A stretch of DNA of 64,000 bases, from NCBI RefSeq assembly GCF_963517015.1, contig NZ_CAUQDV010000004.1:1-64000 (forward strand), given 5' to 3'. The notes under the pieces were generated by a model. The model saw only the letters and a list, made by a program, of their open reading frames with translations. It did no database searches and was not told the origin of the DNA. Within the stretch, counting starts at the first letter, position 1, and the number at the start of each line of letters is the position of its first letter. Source of the DNA: an uncultured Devosia sp. (lineage in GTDB: Bacteria; Pseudomonadota; Alphaproteobacteria; Rhizobiales; Devosiaceae). Positions 1-8,267 of this stretch are shown piece by piece. A program made the position numbers and the translations under genes.

Positions 1-1
1 C

Positions 2-3000
2 ACTGTCACCGACCAGGATGGCGACTCGACCCCGTTCAACGCAGGCTGGCTGCAGGTCGACATCAAGGACGATGCGCCAGTCGTGACCGGGGCTGCCGAT
101 ATCGGTACGCTGACGGAAACCGGGCAGCCTCTGGTCAGCTCGACCTTCGGCGATCTGCGCGTCGACATCGGCGCCGACAAGGGCGCGACCCATGTCGAGT
201 TTGCGGCGTCGGCCGTGACCGAATTGCAGGCCCTGGGCCTGACCTCGGACGCGGTCGCGCTCGACTATGAGCTTCGCGACAATGGTTTCGGCGGCCAGGA
301 GATCGTTGCCTTCAAGCCGGGAGCGTCAAGCTCCGAGCCGGTCTTCATCATCGGCGTCTACAAGCCGGCCAGCTTTGCCGCGACCCTGTTCCAGAATGTC
401 GATCACGCCACCGGCAGTGACAATCTCGCCCTCAAGCTGGGTGCGCGCATTTTCGATGCCGACGGTGACTATGCCGATACCTCTTTTATCATCAACATCA
501 AGGACGACGCCCCGACCATCATCCAGCAGCCGGCAGACTACAATCTGCTGACCAATGGCGATTTTTCACAGGGCGGGCTTTCGACGACAGGCTATGGCCA
601 TGACTTTACCGGGCCGATGGGCTGGACGGTGAAGGGCACGACGCCGGGCCATGAATCCGTCAAGCTCGAGGCGCCCGGCAACGGCTATCTTGGCATGTCC
701 ACCTCGACCGGTGGCAGCATGGTCGACCTCGCCGCTTCACCCGGGAATGTCGAAATCTCGCAGTCACTGTCTGGCCTCGATCGGTCCAAGACCTATAGTA
801 TCAGTTTCGAGGTCGGTTCGCCCAATCCTGCTTCCGCAGGGCTGGAAGTTTATTGGAACGGGGTCAAGATTGGCACCGGCCTGGTCATCACCAACAAGAT
901 GACCCTCGTCACTTTGACGGGTCTGGCGCCCGATGATCTTGGCAACGGCACGCTCAGCTTCAAGGAAGTCGGTTCTCCCGACAATACCGGTACCTATCTG
1001 GCCAATATCGCGCTGACGCTGGCTGGTGCCGTCGATCTGCCCGTTCTGACTGGCCAGATGGGCGACGACGCGGCCGACACATTCGACCTCAAGGATGGCG
1101 CCCAGTTCCAGTTTGGTGCCGATGGCGCGGGCTCGGTGACCTTCGATAGCGGTGCAGCCATTCTTGCCGGCCCGTCTGGCATCAGCTTGGGCAAGCCGAC
1201 CATCAGCTACGATCAGGCGACGGGAAAGCTCACCATCACTCCCGTCGCCGACACCAATAAGCTTGCCCAGAGCGAGATGGCGACGCTGACCATTCCTTTC
1301 TCGGTCCAGGACCAGGATGGCGATATCCGCACAGGGCTCTATCAGGTCGTCATCACAGGGGCTAATGACGCACCCGAAATCTACGCGGAGAAGAGCACCG
1401 ACGCCTCCGCTACACTGATCGAAACCGATGCCGGTCTGGTGTCCAATGGCACTCTGACGGTCCTGGATATCGACAGCACGAGCAAGGTTCGGGCAGAGGT
1501 CACCCTCACTACCGCCAGCAATGCCGGCTATTCGGTGGTCGGAGCAGAGACATTCTTCTCCCTGACGAAGACGACGCTCACCGATGCCGACGAGGGCCAT
1601 CACAACCTCGGCTGGAAATTCGACCCCGGCAAACAGGCCTTCGACTTCCTGCCGAAAGGTGCCGAGCTGGTCTTGACCTATACGATCAAGGTCACCGACG
1701 AACTGGGTGCGTCCGATAGCCAGGAGGTGACCATAACCATCACCGGCACCAATGACGCCGCCGTCATTAGCGGAAAAAGCAGTGGTGCGGTGACCGAAGA
1801 CAGCGCGATAACCACGGCCAGCGGCCAGCTGTTTGCCGCCGATGTCGACAATCCGGCCAATACCTTCCAGGCCCAGTCCAATGTCGGCAGCACCTATGGC
1901 AAGTTCTCCATCGGCACGGATGGCAAGTGGGTCTATACGCTCGACAATGCCAATCCGGCGGTCCATGACCTCAATACGGGCAAGCAACTGACGGACACAT
2001 TCACCATTAAAAGCGTAGATGGCACGCCCCAGATCGTGACGGTCACGATCAACGGCACGACGGACAATACTGCGCCCGTCATCACCGCGCCCGGCCAGAT
2101 TGGCTATTTCACCAACACCTTCGCCTCCCCCGGCGGCTGGGAGAACGTGACCTATATCAACCGCTTAGTCATTGCGGACAAGGAGCAGGTCAACGGCCCA
2201 ATAACCCTGCGGCTGTCCCTCAAGGATGGCACGCTCGAAGGCTCGTCAGCCGATGGCGTCTCTGTGTCGGGCAATGGCACCAGGGTGCTGACCCTGACCG
2301 GCCAGATTGCCGACATCAACGCCTTCATAGCGACCAATGGGGTGGAATTCGATCCCGACCTCGGCTGGCCCTTTGCCGGCCTTGACGACAGGCTGACCGT
2401 GACCGTGGATGACGGTCATGGCGGCGTGGCGACCAGTGTCGTCGCCATCAAGCATTCCTCCGATCTGCGCCATGACTGGTCCGGCTGGAATCTCAATGAC
2501 GTGACCGTCTCGTACGAGGACAACAAAAACGACACTGTCGTCACCTCTTGGAGCCACGGTCCGTCCGGTTGGGTCCTGTATGATGGCGGCGAACGCTACG
2601 AATGGAAGTGGGAGGGGTGGAGCCTAAAACGCGAGGACGTGTCCAACGACCAGATCACCCTGGTCACGACCGCCGATCAACTGAGCGAGATTCTCGTCAG
2701 CACCGCGCATCGCAACGAGCTGGACAACTTCCTGTCCAGTCCCGAAGATGATCTCGACCTAAGGGGTGCGGCCTGGAATGCCGTCGTCACGGGCTTCGAA
2801 AAGGCGCAGCTCGCCATAGTAACGGGTCCGAACAGCCACGTCGTCTATGCCCCAGCCAGTGGCGGCCTCGCCGATCTCGCAAGTGCGGGGGACAACAAGG
2901 ACAACCTGCTGATCGCCAAGCTTGGTGGCAGTGTCCTCGATAGCGGTAAGGGTCATGACATTCTCGTCGGTCGCGACGGTGCCGATACGCTCAAGGGCGG

Positions 3001-3394
3001 CGAAGGCAACGACCTGCTGCTCGGCGGTGCCGGAAATGACAGGCTCCATGGCGGGGCCGGCAATGATATCCTCGTCGGCGGCGCCGGCAAGGACAGCTTC
3101 GTCTTCGCCGAAGACGGCAAGAACAATAGCGACACCATTGCCGACTTCGCCATCGGCGAGGACGAGATCGACCTGAGCGCGTTGCTGGATGGCAGCAGCC
3201 TTACTCAGGCAACGGTCGGTGACCATCTTCGCCTCAACCACACTGGTGACGATGCCGTCCTGCAGATCAGGACCAATGGCAATACGAACGGCAATAGCTG
3301 GTCCGATGTCGCTGTCCTCAGCGGCCACGGCACGCCAGGCACCACGATCGACATCAAGATCGACGACCACGACTTCACCATCAAGGTGATCTGA
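2..3394 (+). CDS. RTX/VCBS-type giant surface protein, C-terminal part (5' end outside window)
   Basis: The frame is open from base 2, so the gene starts outside the window; about 1130 residues are visible. The visible order is: repeat modules ending in IKDDAP; a carbohydrate-binding-like module (about 530-1020, beginning NLLTNGDF); Ig/cadherin-like and VCBS repeats (about 1350-2450, with ITGTNDA and VTEDSA motifs); nonapeptide RTX repeats of the GGxGNDxLx type (about 2924-3110); and a C-terminal module containing DTIADFAIGEDEIDLS. RTX repeats fold on calcium outside the cell, and this C-terminal layout is typical of type I secretion substrates. No ABC/HlyD exporter lies in the window. The convergent LapG-like protease suggests a LapA-like adhesin, but the N-terminal retention and cleavage region that would prove it is not visible. 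A secreted RTX enzyme or S-layer-like protein is the alternative. Confidence 0.87.
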   Translation, partial: TVTDQDGDSTPFNAGWLQVDIKDDAPVVTGAADIGTLTETGQPLVSSTFGDLRVDIGADKGATHVEFAASAVTELQALGLTSDAVALDYELRDNGFGGQEIVAFKPGASSSEPVFIIGVYKPASFAATLFQNVDHATGSDNLALKLGARIFDADGDYADTSFIINIKDDAPTIIQQPADYNLLTNGDFSQGGLSTTGYGHDFTGPMGWTVKGTTPGHESVKLEAPGNGYLGMSTSTGGSMVDLAASPGNVEISQSLSGLDRSKTYSISFEVGSPNPASAGLEVYWNGVKIGTGLVITNKMTLVTLTGLAPDDLGNGTLSFKEVGSPDNTGTYLANIALTLAGAVDLPVLTGQMGDDAADTFDLKDGAQFQFGADGAGSVTFDSGAAILAGPSGISLGKPTISYDQATGKLTITPVADTNKLAQSEMATLTIPFSVQDQDGDIRTGLYQVVITGANDAPEIYAEKSTDASATLIETDAGLVSNGTLTVLDIDSTSKVRAEVTLTTASNAGYSVVGAETFFSLTKTTLTDADEGHHNLGWKFDPGKQAFDFLPKGAELVLTYTIKVTDELGASDSQEVTITITGTNDAAVISGKSSGAVTEDSAITTASGQLFAADVDNPANTFQAQSNVGSTYGKFSIGTDGKWVYTLDNANPAVHDLNTGKQLTDTFTIKSVDGTPQIVTVTINGTTDNTAPVITAPGQIGYFTNTFASPGGWENVTYINRLVIADKEQVNGPITLRLSLKDGTLEGSSADGVSVSGNGTRVLTLTGQIADINAFIATNGVEFDPDLGWPFAGLDDRLTVTVDDGHGGVATSVVAIKHSSDLRHDWSGWNLNDVTVSYEDNKNDTVVTSWSHGPSGWVLYDGGERYEWKWEGWSLKREDVSNDQITLVTTADQLSEILVSTAHRNELDNFLSSPEDDLDLRGAAWNAVVTGFEKAQLAIVTGPNSHVVYAPASGGLADLASAGDNKDNLLIAKLGGSVLDSGKGHDILVGRDGADTLKGGEGNDLLLGGAGNDRLHGGAGNDILVGGAGKDSFVFAEDGKNNSDTIADFAIGEDEIDLSALLDGSSLTQATVGDHLRLNHTGDDAVLQIRTNGNTNGNSWSDVAVLSGHGTPGTTIDIKIDDHDFTIKVI

Positions 3395-3424
3395 TCGATC
3401 CTGTCGATCTGGCAAAAAGAACCA

Positions 3425-3451
3425 GGGCCCGCTTTCAAGCGGGCCCTTTTT
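3425..3451. terminator. Rho-independent terminator between convergent genes
   Basis: A perfect 8-bp stem GGGCCCGC/GCGGGCCC encloses the loop TTTCAA and is followed by TTTTT. It lies 30 bases after the RTX stop and abuts the stop of the opposing protease gene. The A-rich stretch on its left also lets it act for the minus strand, though less strongly. Confidence 0.85.
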
Positions 3452-4308
3452 CAGATCCCCGAGCCCGGCGCGATCGCGCTCAGGTCCGCAGGCATGTCCG
3501 CCACGTCGCGCGCACCGCTTTCGAAGCCGTGGATGAAATTTCCGGCGCCGGCAAAGCTCATGATCGGCTGATACTGGCCATAGTTCGCATCGGTCAGCAG
3601 GCGGTTGCTGACATTGTCCAGCACATAGCTGCCGCTTTCCATATGCGCGACCAGCACGGCATGGAACAACTGCCGGCGCGTATCCTGCAGCACGACGATC
3701 TGCAGCTGCTCGTCGGCGACGCCAAGGCTGCGCAGCGTCCAGTATTTGGCTATGGCATAATCTTCGCAATCGCCCGCGCCCATGCGCGCCATCTCGGCCG
3801 GGTTGGCCCAATAGTCACCCATGCCCCAGACCTTGCTGTCATCGCGATAGGTCATCGCGCCATTGACGCTGCGGTTGACCAGATCGAGCATGTCGCGATC
3901 GCCCAGTTCCGAAGCCTGTTCGGCGGCACTGCGAACCGCACTGGCGAAGCGGCTGTCACACTGGCTGAAGCCGAGCACGTCGCAATCGGCGGAGAAGAAA
4001 CCGCTGTAATCGGTCTGCTGCAGGTCCCGCCACTTGGCGGCGGCCGGCAGCCTTGCCGCCGAAATGGCGACGGACTGGAAGACGCCCAGATCGACCGAAG
4101 TGACCGCGACCGGGACCCGCGCTGTGCTGGCGACGGGAGCGACTGGCGTTTTCAGTACCAGATCAATATCCAGCGATAAGCGGGACGTCGATGTTACGGA
4201 TGTTTCTGAATGAAAGTCGGAGATGTTCAGCAGCGGCGCAGTAAAGGCTGTGTTGGATGCCGATCCAATCAGGCTTGCAAGAACAATAGTGGCGAAAGTC
4301 GCGCTCAT
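3451..4308 (-). CDS. LapG-like transglutaminase-fold cysteine protease (BTLCP, peptidase C93)
   Basis: A predicted exported protein of 285 residues with an N-terminal signal peptide (hydrophobic stretch at about residues 4-20). The C-terminal half carries the BTLCP catalytic triad: Cys181 in GDCEDYAI, His216 in LFHAVL and Asp231 in VLDN. In the Lap system LapG is a calcium-dependent periplasmic protease that cuts the N-terminal anchor of the adhesin LapA and releases it from the cell. Its position directly convergent with an RTX surface protein supports a similar pairing here. No LapD-like receptor that would sequester it is visible in the window. The family call is firm; the substrate is inferred. 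Confidence 0.85.
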   Translation of the reverse strand: MSATFATIVLASLIGSASNTAFTAPLLNISDFHSETSVTSTSRLSLDIDLVLKTPVAPVASTARVPVAVTSVDLGVFQSVAISAARLPAAAKWRDLQQTDYSGFFSADCDVLGFSQCDSRFASAVRSAAEQASELGDRDMLDLVNRSVNGAMTYRDDSKVWGMGDYWANPAEMARMGAGDCEDYAIAKYWTLRSLGVADEQLQIVVLQDTRRQLFHAVLVAHMESGSYVLDNVSNRLLTDANYGQYQPIMSFAGAGNFIHGFESGARDVADMPADLSAIAPGSGI

Positions 4309-4513
4309 TCATATCTCCATTCAACGAAGATGAAGATAGCAAGATCGTGATAAAATTTTCCGACTTAGAAAGGTATAGTTATGGTGTATTTATTGCATGC
4401 AATTTTACCGAATTCTATATTATTTGATTATGGATTGCATTTAAATCAAAACATCTGAAATACTCTCAGTAGGCTTTGAGGTCTGCTCGCCAGTCTGCGC
4501 AGGCTTTGGGGAA
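4309..4513. promoter_or_regulatory. AT-rich divergent intergenic region
   Basis: These 205 bases separate the LapG-like gene from the degenerate GGDEF gene and must hold both promoters. About 4370-4460 is strikingly AT-rich compared with the rest of the window and includes two ATGCA-type short repeats (TTGCATGCAA, GGATTGCATTT). No individual promoter could be assigned with confidence. Confidence 0.4.
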
Positions 4514-5017
4514 ATGATGATGGAAAAATCCTGGCTGGACTGGCTGCATCGCCGTGGTGATCAGGTCGAGCGGCGCGCCGACGTGGCGCCGGCCGTCGAA
4601 CCGATCGCTGAGACCGACTTCGACCGGCGTACCGGCACGCTGAAATGGGACCGCTTCATGTCCATGCTCGAGGCCGAGCGGCAGCAGGGACCTGGCGCGC
4701 TCCTGCTCGTCGATCTCAAGGAGCAGTCACGCCATCTGGTCTCAACTCATGAGCGTGACGAAAGCGATATCCTGCCGCTTCTGTCCAAGGCCTTGCGTCA
4801 GGCGATCCGATCCGACGACCTGGTGGCCCATTCCGACCACTATCGCTTCGCCATCCTGCTGCGCAGCGCATCGCAAGAGATCGCCGGACAGGTGAGCACC
4901 CGCGTCATGGAGTCCGTCGAGGACACTATCTTCATCACGGCTTCAGGCGTATTGCCGCTGCAGGTATCGGTCGAACAGGCGGCCCTTGAAGACCTGCCGC
5001 CCGAAGTCCTGCGCTAG
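4514..5017 (+). CDS. Degenerate GGDEF-domain protein retaining the I-site RxxD motif
   Basis: A cytoplasmic protein of 167 residues with no membrane segment. Residues about 36-130 follow the GGDEF fold: DRRTGTLKWDRF matches the DxLTGLxNRxxF opening, ALLLVDL the first strand and FAILL the strand after the active site. The active-site signature is replaced by DHYRF (residues 108-112), so diguanylate cyclase activity is not expected. The inhibitory-site motif R99-S-D-D102 keeps the canonical spacing of five residues before the signature, so it may still bind c-di-GMP. It is divergent from the LapG-like gene. Three successive ATGs occur; GGGGAA upstream best fits the third (4520). The fold call is by pattern, the receptor role is inference. 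Confidence 0.62.
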   Translation: MMMEKSWLDWLHRRGDQVERRADVAPAVEPIAETDFDRRTGTLKWDRFMSMLEAERQQGPGALLLVDLKEQSRHLVSTHERDESDILPLLSKALRQAIRSDDLVAHSDHYRFAILLRSASQEIAGQVSTRVMESVEDTIFITASGVLPLQVSVEQAALEDLPPEVLR

Positions 5018-5030
5018 CGGCTAGTCGGCC

Positions 5031-5801
5031 TCAGCTATGCGCCCAGCCACCATCGACGATGAACTGCTGCGCCGAGATCATCGCGCTGTCTTCTGCAGCG
5101 AGGAATAGCGCCATCCGCGCCACATCATCGGGATAGACCCGGCCGGCCAGCGCCTGCGTGGCGTCGATCTGCTTTTGCGCCTCGTCATCCACCCAATGGG
5201 TCAGCTGCCGCTCGGTCATCACCCAGCCAGGCACCAGCGAGTTGACCCGAATGCCATGCTTGCCCAATTCGCGCGCCATGGCGCGGGTCAACCCATGCGT
5301 CGCAGCCTTGGCGGTTTCATAGACCGGAATCTTGGGCGACATGATCATCCAGCTGATCGAGCCGGTATTGATGATCGAGCCGCGCCCCGCCGCAATCATC
5401 CCCGGAGCCACGCTCTGGATGGCAAAGAACGCGTGTTTGAGATTGACCGCCATTCGGTCGTCCCAATAGGCCGGCGTCACCTCGCTCCATTCATGCCTCT
5501 GGTCATGCGCCGCATTGTTGACCAGCACCAGCGCATCGCCATGCTTGCCGGCAAAACCCTGAATGGCCACCTGATAGGCCTCGGTATCGGTAATGTCGCA
5601 TAGTGTGAAGACAGCGCTTTGCCCAGCCGCAGTCAATTCCTCTGCCAGCGCCCGGCCGCGTTCCGCCTGCACATCGACAAACCCGACTTTCGCGTCTTGC
5701 GCCGCAAAATTGCGCACCAGGCTCTCCCCAATGCCCGAGGCGCCTCCCGAAATAACGACAGGCGTACCGGCAAGGCTGGGATAGCGGGCAAATTCAGTCA
5801 T
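5031..5801 (-). CDS. SDR-family sugar 1-dehydrogenase (XylB-like)
   Basis: A classical short-chain dehydrogenase of 256 residues. It has the NAD motif GGASGIG near the N-terminus, the catalytic Ser in TGSISW and the YxxxK pair in YETAK, and ends with the usual DGGW. From memory the overall sequence, including the opening YPSLAG, closely resembles Caulobacter D-xylose 1-dehydrogenase XylB and related galactose or arabinose dehydrogenases, which oxidise aldoses to lactones. The start at 5801 is chosen because GGAG lies six bases upstream; a longer frame to 5876 would overlap the GntR gene. It lies downstream of that regulator in the same direction. No lactonase or sugar-acid dehydratase is visible, so the exact substrate stays open. 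Confidence 0.8.
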   Translation of the reverse strand: MTEFARYPSLAGTPVVISGGASGIGESLVRNFAAQDAKVGFVDVQAERGRALAEELTAAGQSAVFTLCDITDTEAYQVAIQGFAGKHGDALVLVNNAAHDQRHEWSEVTPAYWDDRMAVNLKHAFFAIQSVAPGMIAAGRGSIINTGSISWMIMSPKIPVYETAKAATHGLTRAMARELGKHGIRVNSLVPGWVMTERQLTHWVDDEAQKQIDATQALAGRVYPDDVARMALFLAAEDSAMISAQQFIVDGGWAHS

Positions 5802-5826
5802 GAGAGGCTCCGGCAAGTCTATAGGA

Positions 5827-6510
5827 CTAAATAAAGAGTGCGGCGTGCTGGGTTTCGAGCTCGGGCAGGTCGTCAAGAATGCTGGCCAGATGCTTGCTCA
5901 TCGCTTGCCGTGCAGCCTCCACATCCTGCGCATCGATCGCTGCCATGATGGCATGATGCTCCCCGATCCGGCGCAGCATGTCGGCCTCGTCGCGCAGCGT
6001 CATGTTGCAGACCCGGTCCATGTGGGTCTTCATGTCGGCGATGGCGATCCAGGCGATGCCCACGCCCGCGCCTGTCGCAATGGCGATGTGAAATGCCTCG
6101 TCATGCTCGCGGAAACCCGCATGGTCGAGCCGCCTTGCCGCATCTTCCTGCTGGCCGAGGATCGAATTGATCCGCTTGCGCTGCCAGGCATCGAAATTGC
6201 GCGCCGCTTTTTCCACCACGGCGATTTCCACCGATTGCCGCACGAACAGCGCCTCGGTCATTTCCTTGGCCGAAATCCGCGCCACCACCGTGCCGCGATG
6301 CGGACGGATTTCAATCAGTCGCGAATTGGCCAGCTTGATCAGTGCCTCGCGCACCGGTTGTCGCGAGACCCCGAGTCGCGTCGCAATATCCTGCTCGCTG
6401 AGCCGCGCGCCGGGCTTTAGCTCCAGTTCTATAATCGCGCGGCGCAGATCCTTTTCGATCGATGAAGCGGCGCTTTCGCCGCTCTCGGCCACCTGCATAT
6501 CCAGAGTCAT
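5827..6510 (-). CDS. GntR family transcriptional regulator, FadR subfamily
   Basis: About 227 residues. An N-terminal winged helix (LSEQDIATRLGVSRQPVREALIKL and the following wing RGTVVARIS) is joined to an all-helical FCD ligand domain with metal-ligand-type His/Asp residues (for example HDEAFH and GEHHAIM). Regulators of this group bind sugar acids or carboxylates. It is divergent from the aldehyde dehydrogenase and lies upstream of the SDR on its own strand, so it probably controls both. The start at 6510 has a GAGA sequence six bases upstream; the in-frame ATG at 6531 is possible but has no visible ribosome site. Confidence 0.85.
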   Translation of the reverse strand: MTLDMQVAESGESAASSIEKDLRRAIIELELKPGARLSEQDIATRLGVSRQPVREALIKLANSRLIEIRPHRGTVVARISAKEMTEALFVRQSVEIAVVEKAARNFDAWQRKRINSILGQQEDAARRLDHAGFREHDEAFHIAIATGAGVGIAWIAIADMKTHMDRVCNMTLRDEADMLRRIGEHHAIMAAIDAQDVEAARQAMSKHLASILDDLPELETQHAALFI

Positions 6511-6551
6511 ATTACATCTCGCCGATAGCATTGACAGGAAGTATCAATGCG

Positions 6552-6577
6552 CCATACGGTACCATACAATTCCATAC
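6552..6577. promoter_or_regulatory. Three 10-bp-phased CCATAC repeats, putative GntR operator
   Basis: CCATAC occurs at 6552, 6562 and 6572, that is, once per helical turn, and the first two meet in a GGTACC core. They lie in the only gap between the divergent GntR and aldehyde dehydrogenase genes, where the regulator would be expected to bind. The spacing is seen directly; the function is inferred. Confidence 0.5.
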
Positions 6578-6641
6578 AGGACGCGTCAAAGCCGTCCAGA
6601 TATTTCGGGGAGGGTGGGCTTAGCCCGCTATCGCATCGCTC

Positions 6642-8171
6642 ATGCAGTCACGCTTTCAGGACAATTTTGTTGCGCCGAACCTTAGTGATCCGCGGCTGGC
6701 GAGTAAACGCGCCTATCGCATGCTGATCGACGGCAAATCGGTTGATGCGCAGTCCGGCGAGACCGTGACCCGCGAAAGCCCTGGCCATCGCGGCAAGATC
6801 ATCGGTGAATGGCCCGCAGGTAGCACTGCCGACGCCGATCTGGCCATCGCGGCTGCCCGAAAGGCTTTTGATAATGGCCCGTGGCCAAAGATGAGCGGCG
6901 CCGAGCGGTCGACCATTCTGCATGCCGTGGCTGCCAAGATTCTGGCCCATGTCGATGAACTGGGCCTCATCGAATGTCTCGAAACCGGAAAGCCAATCAA
7001 TCAGGCCAAGGGTGAGATCGGCTACTGCGCCGACCTCTGGACCTATGCTGCCGGCATGGCGCGCGGCCTTGAAGGCGCTACTCATAATAATATCGGCGAG
7101 AACCGCCTCGGTCTGGTCCTTCGCGAACCGGCCGGCGTCGTCGGTATCATCACCCCGTGGAACTTCCCCTTCATCATCGTCTCCGAGCGCGTGCCGTGGG
7201 CGTTGGGCGCCGGCTGCACCGTCGTGGTCAAGCCCAGCGAATTCACCTCCGGCACCACCATTCGCCTCGCCGAACTGGCGCTTGAGGCTGGGCTGCCGGC
7301 TGGCGTGTTCAACGTCATTACCGGCTATGGGGCAGCAGCTGGCCAAGTCCTGGCCGAAGACCCGCGCGTCGATGTCCTGGCCTTCACCGGCTCGGTCCGC
7401 GTCGGTACCCACCTCGCCGGCCTCGCCGCAGCCAGCGTCAAGCGCGTCGGCCTCGAACTGGGTGGCAAGGGTCCGCAGATCGTCTTTGCCGATGCCGATC
7501 TCGACGCGGCCGCCGATGGCATTGCCTACGGCGTCTATCATAATGCCGGCCAGTGCTGCATTTCCGGCAGCCGGCTGATTGTCGAGAATTCTATCCGCCC
7601 GGCCCTGCTTGAGCGCCTGCTTGATCTTTCCAAGCGCCTGCCCTTCGGTGACCCGTTGGGTGAAGGCACCCGCTACGGCGCCATGGTCAGCCAGAACCAT
7701 CTCGAAAAGGTGGCGAGCTATGTGGCCGCCGGTGTCAGCGAAGGCGCGGAAGTGCTGATCGGTGGCGACATGGTCGACGCCAAGAACGGCAACTTTTTCG
7801 CCCCCACCGTTTTCGACAACGTCCGTCCCGACATGAAGATCGCCCAGGAGGAGATCTTCGGACCTGTCCTGGCCACCATCGGCTTCGATACGCCCGAGGA
7901 AGCTATCGCTCTCGCCAACGGCACGCCCTTTGGCCTTTCCGCTAGCGTTTGGTCGAGCAATCTCGAAAACGCCATCCAGACCACGCGCAAGATCCGCGCC
8001 GGTCGATGCTGGATCAATTCGGTGATCGACGGCACGCCCGAAATGCCCATCGGTGGCTACAAAAAATCTGGCACCGGTCGCGAACTCGGCCGCTTCGGCT
8101 TCGACGAATATTCCCAGTTCAAGGGTCTGCACATGACCCTGGGCCGGGGACCGGCTTGGTTTGAGCACTAA
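6642..8171 (+). CDS. NAD(P)-dependent aldehyde dehydrogenase
   Basis: A 509-residue member of the ALDH superfamily, the usual length. Visible motifs are the cofactor-site segment TPWNFP, FTGSVRVG, the general base Glu in LELGGKGP, the catalytic cysteine in NAGQCCISG, and the late EEIFGPV motif. It oxidises an aldehyde to the acid; the sequence looks closest to betaine/semialdehyde-type enzymes, but the substrate cannot be read from it. It is the first gene of a run that continues into a sugar importer, so it probably handles the aldehyde or semialdehyde made during breakdown of the imported compound. The start has no good Shine-Dalgarno sequence and may be slightly downstream. Confidence 0.88.
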   Translation: MQSRFQDNFVAPNLSDPRLASKRAYRMLIDGKSVDAQSGETVTRESPGHRGKIIGEWPAGSTADADLAIAAARKAFDNGPWPKMSGAERSTILHAVAAKILAHVDELGLIECLETGKPINQAKGEIGYCADLWTYAAGMARGLEGATHNNIGENRLGLVLREPAGVVGIITPWNFPFIIVSERVPWALGAGCTVVVKPSEFTSGTTIRLAELALEAGLPAGVFNVITGYGAAAGQVLAEDPRVDVLAFTGSVRVGTHLAGLAAASVKRVGLELGGKGPQIVFADADLDAAADGIAYGVYHNAGQCCISGSRLIVENSIRPALLERLLDLSKRLPFGDPLGEGTRYGAMVSQNHLEKVASYVAAGVSEGAEVLIGGDMVDAKNGNFFAPTVFDNVRPDMKIAQEEIFGPVLATIGFDTPEEAIALANGTPFGLSASVWSSNLENAIQTTRKIRAGRCWINSVIDGTPEMPIGGYKKSGTGRELGRFGFDEYSQFKGLHMTLGRGPAWFEH

Positions 8172-8199
8172 GGAGGGCTCTGCCAGTCGCAAAAGCATC

Positions 8200-8219
8200 G
8201 GTGGCGAGAGGACGCCACC
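8200..8219 (+). other. Intercistronic hairpin upstream of the sugar-binding protein gene
   Basis: GGTGGCG and CGCCACC form a 7-bp stem with a 6-base loop between the aldehyde dehydrogenase and the binding-protein gene. There is no T-run, so it may be a processing or stability element. Confidence 0.4.
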
Positions 8220-8267
8220 GGAAGCGGGACCTGAGGAGGCCCGCCGATCATCTCAAGGGAGGAAACG

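Noticed and set aside
764..1987. 407-residue minus-strand open frame
   Set aside because: It lies fully antisense to the RTX protein, has no ribosome site and no recognisable domain; long antisense frames are expected in GC-rich coding DNA.
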